A stretch of DNA of 64,000 nucleotides. It comes from Populus alba. Taxonomy: Eukaryota > Streptophyta > Magnoliopsida > Malpighiales > Salicaceae. A program made the translations under genes and the position numbers. This document shows, piece after piece, positions 63,333 to 64,000 of the stretch. Below the pieces are notes generated by a model. The model saw only the letters and a list, made by a program, of their open reading frames with translations, searched no databases and was not told the origin of the DNA. Location: contig NC_133296.1 of assembly GCF_005239225.2 (NCBI RefSeq), positions 8,990,001 to 9,054,000 of the forward strand. Direction: 5' to 3'. Position 1 is the stretch's first letter. Every line of letters begins with the position of its first letter.

Positions 63333-64000
63333 AGGATGGTAAAACAACTTTCATTCTCCCAGCTAGAATCTTCGCGATGCATTTGTATACTGTATTGCAG
63401 CAAGATATAGGACGAAAATCTGTCAACCTCGTAGGATTAGCAACTTTAGGGATAAGGGAAATGGATTGTAGCATTCATTTCTTTAAGCATTCTACGAGTC
63501 TGGAAGAAGGAGCTAACAGCGTTGATTACATCTTCCCCCACTATGTGCCACATTCTTTTGAAGAAACCTGCGTTGAAGCCATCTGGACCAGAGCTTTGTT
63601 GTTTTTCAAACTAAACATAGCATGCTTAATCTCCTCTCTTGTGACATCTTGTGCTAGTACATGCTGTTGAGTTGCCGACAATTTGTAAATAATTGCCGAT
63701 TGCATCACTTCCTCGTTCAGGACCCTAGGCATCTGTTTCACTCCCAATACACGCTGGAAGTATGCAATTACTTCTGATTTGACTGCCTCGTGTCCTTCAG
63801 CGACTTCTCCATCCTCCCTTGTAACCGAGAGAAGCTTATTTCTATTCTGTCTACCATTTACTGATTTGTGAAAGTAGCTAGTATTCTGATCCCCCAAGCT
63901 AAGCCATTGTATCCTGCCTTTTGTCTGAAAAAACACTTTCTCTTCCGCCCTGACAGTAGAAGCATAGTTACGAAACAGCATCTCTTTCTCGCATACGCAA
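63333..64000 (-). pseudogene. LINE ORF2, part before and into reverse transcriptase (minus strand)
   Basis: Read from the window edge leftwards: AEEKVFFQTKGRIQWLSLGD and NTSYFHKSVNGRQNRN (linker before reverse transcriptase), then the NNKA-GPDG motif with a 1-bp frame change near 63610, and after another frame change near 63475 ISLIPKVANP and DFRPISCCNTVYKCIAKILAGRM (reverse transcriptase fingers/palm). Cut by the gap at 63332. It continues beyond the window and may belong to the same L1 family as 36172-37934. Confidence 0.85.

Noticed and set aside
62749..63474. Long frames across 62749-63474
   Set aside because: They are mostly translated N; only the 63333-63474 part has real sequence and it belongs to LINE ORF2.

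Overview
This window is a plant nuclear genome segment, probably from a eudicot, made almost entirely of nested LTR retrotransposons, LINE copies and a degenerate satellite. I see no free-standing host gene, tRNA, rRNA or CRISPR. Evidence for a plant: Ty3/gypsy polyproteins of plant type, primer-binding sites matching initiator tRNA-Met (TGGTATCAGAGC) and a tRNA-Asp-type site (TGGCGCCGTTGCCGGGG), 5-bp target-site duplications (TSDs), L1-type LINE ORF2 pieces, and two retroelement-borne copies of a LONELY GUY (LOG)-type cytokinin-activation gene.

Families, named here for convenience. A: a chromovirus-like Ty3/gypsy element with LTRs of about 712-734 bp. B: a non-autonomous relative with LTRs of exactly 1012 bp and one gag-like ORF that carries an IQ-type motif. 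C: solo LTRs of about 945 bp, mosaic between A and B. D: an Athila-type Ty3/gypsy element with LTRs of about 1.75 kb that carries a basic Cys-rich ORF and a LOG gene between pol and the 3' LTR. E and F: old, eroded gypsy remnants. LINE: an L1-type family whose 3' end reads CTTACC followed by poly(A).

Layout. 1-1616 and 14363-15394: a ~157-bp tandem repeat split by an A array (1622-14357; four LTRs, three internal regions, TSD ACTAC). 15395-16965: eroded B-like LTR end and minus-strand E remnant. 16971-28510: the most complete D element (D1, TSD ACTTG), inserted in E. 28516-31812: rest of E, an F fragment, a LINE-like insertion and a D-like LTR end. 31813-40452: a B tandem array starting with a hybrid A/B LTR and containing a solo C LTR and a 1.8-kb LINE. 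40453-40811: LINE 3' end. 40812-61612: a D tandem (D2 tail, shared LTR, D3), interrupted by a full-length minus-strand A element (42819-51694, TSD CTAAT), a solo C LTR (TSD AAAAT), a solo B LTR (TSD GAAAG) and a 23-bp LINE stub. The A element itself carries an odd 1.45-kb insertion with inverted LTRs (46162-47613, TSD AGTAT). 61613-64000: B LTR fragment with a short LINE, a two-copy ~145-bp repeat, a 500-N gap and a minus-strand LINE ORF2.

How the parts work together. Gag, protease, reverse transcriptase/RNase H and integrase drive copying. B has no pol and would depend on an enzyme donor, plausibly A, with which it shares LTR ends, primer site and the gag N-terminus. The striking cargo is in D: a silencing-suppressor-like Cys-rich ORF (tentative) followed by a LOG gene (firm) with its own TATA-like leader. 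Both LOG copies carry different lesions, so the ancestral element probably held an intact gene. Many frameshifts in A copies 2 and 3 and around 46-47 kb are homopolymer length changes without substitutions, and may be assembly errors rather than biology.
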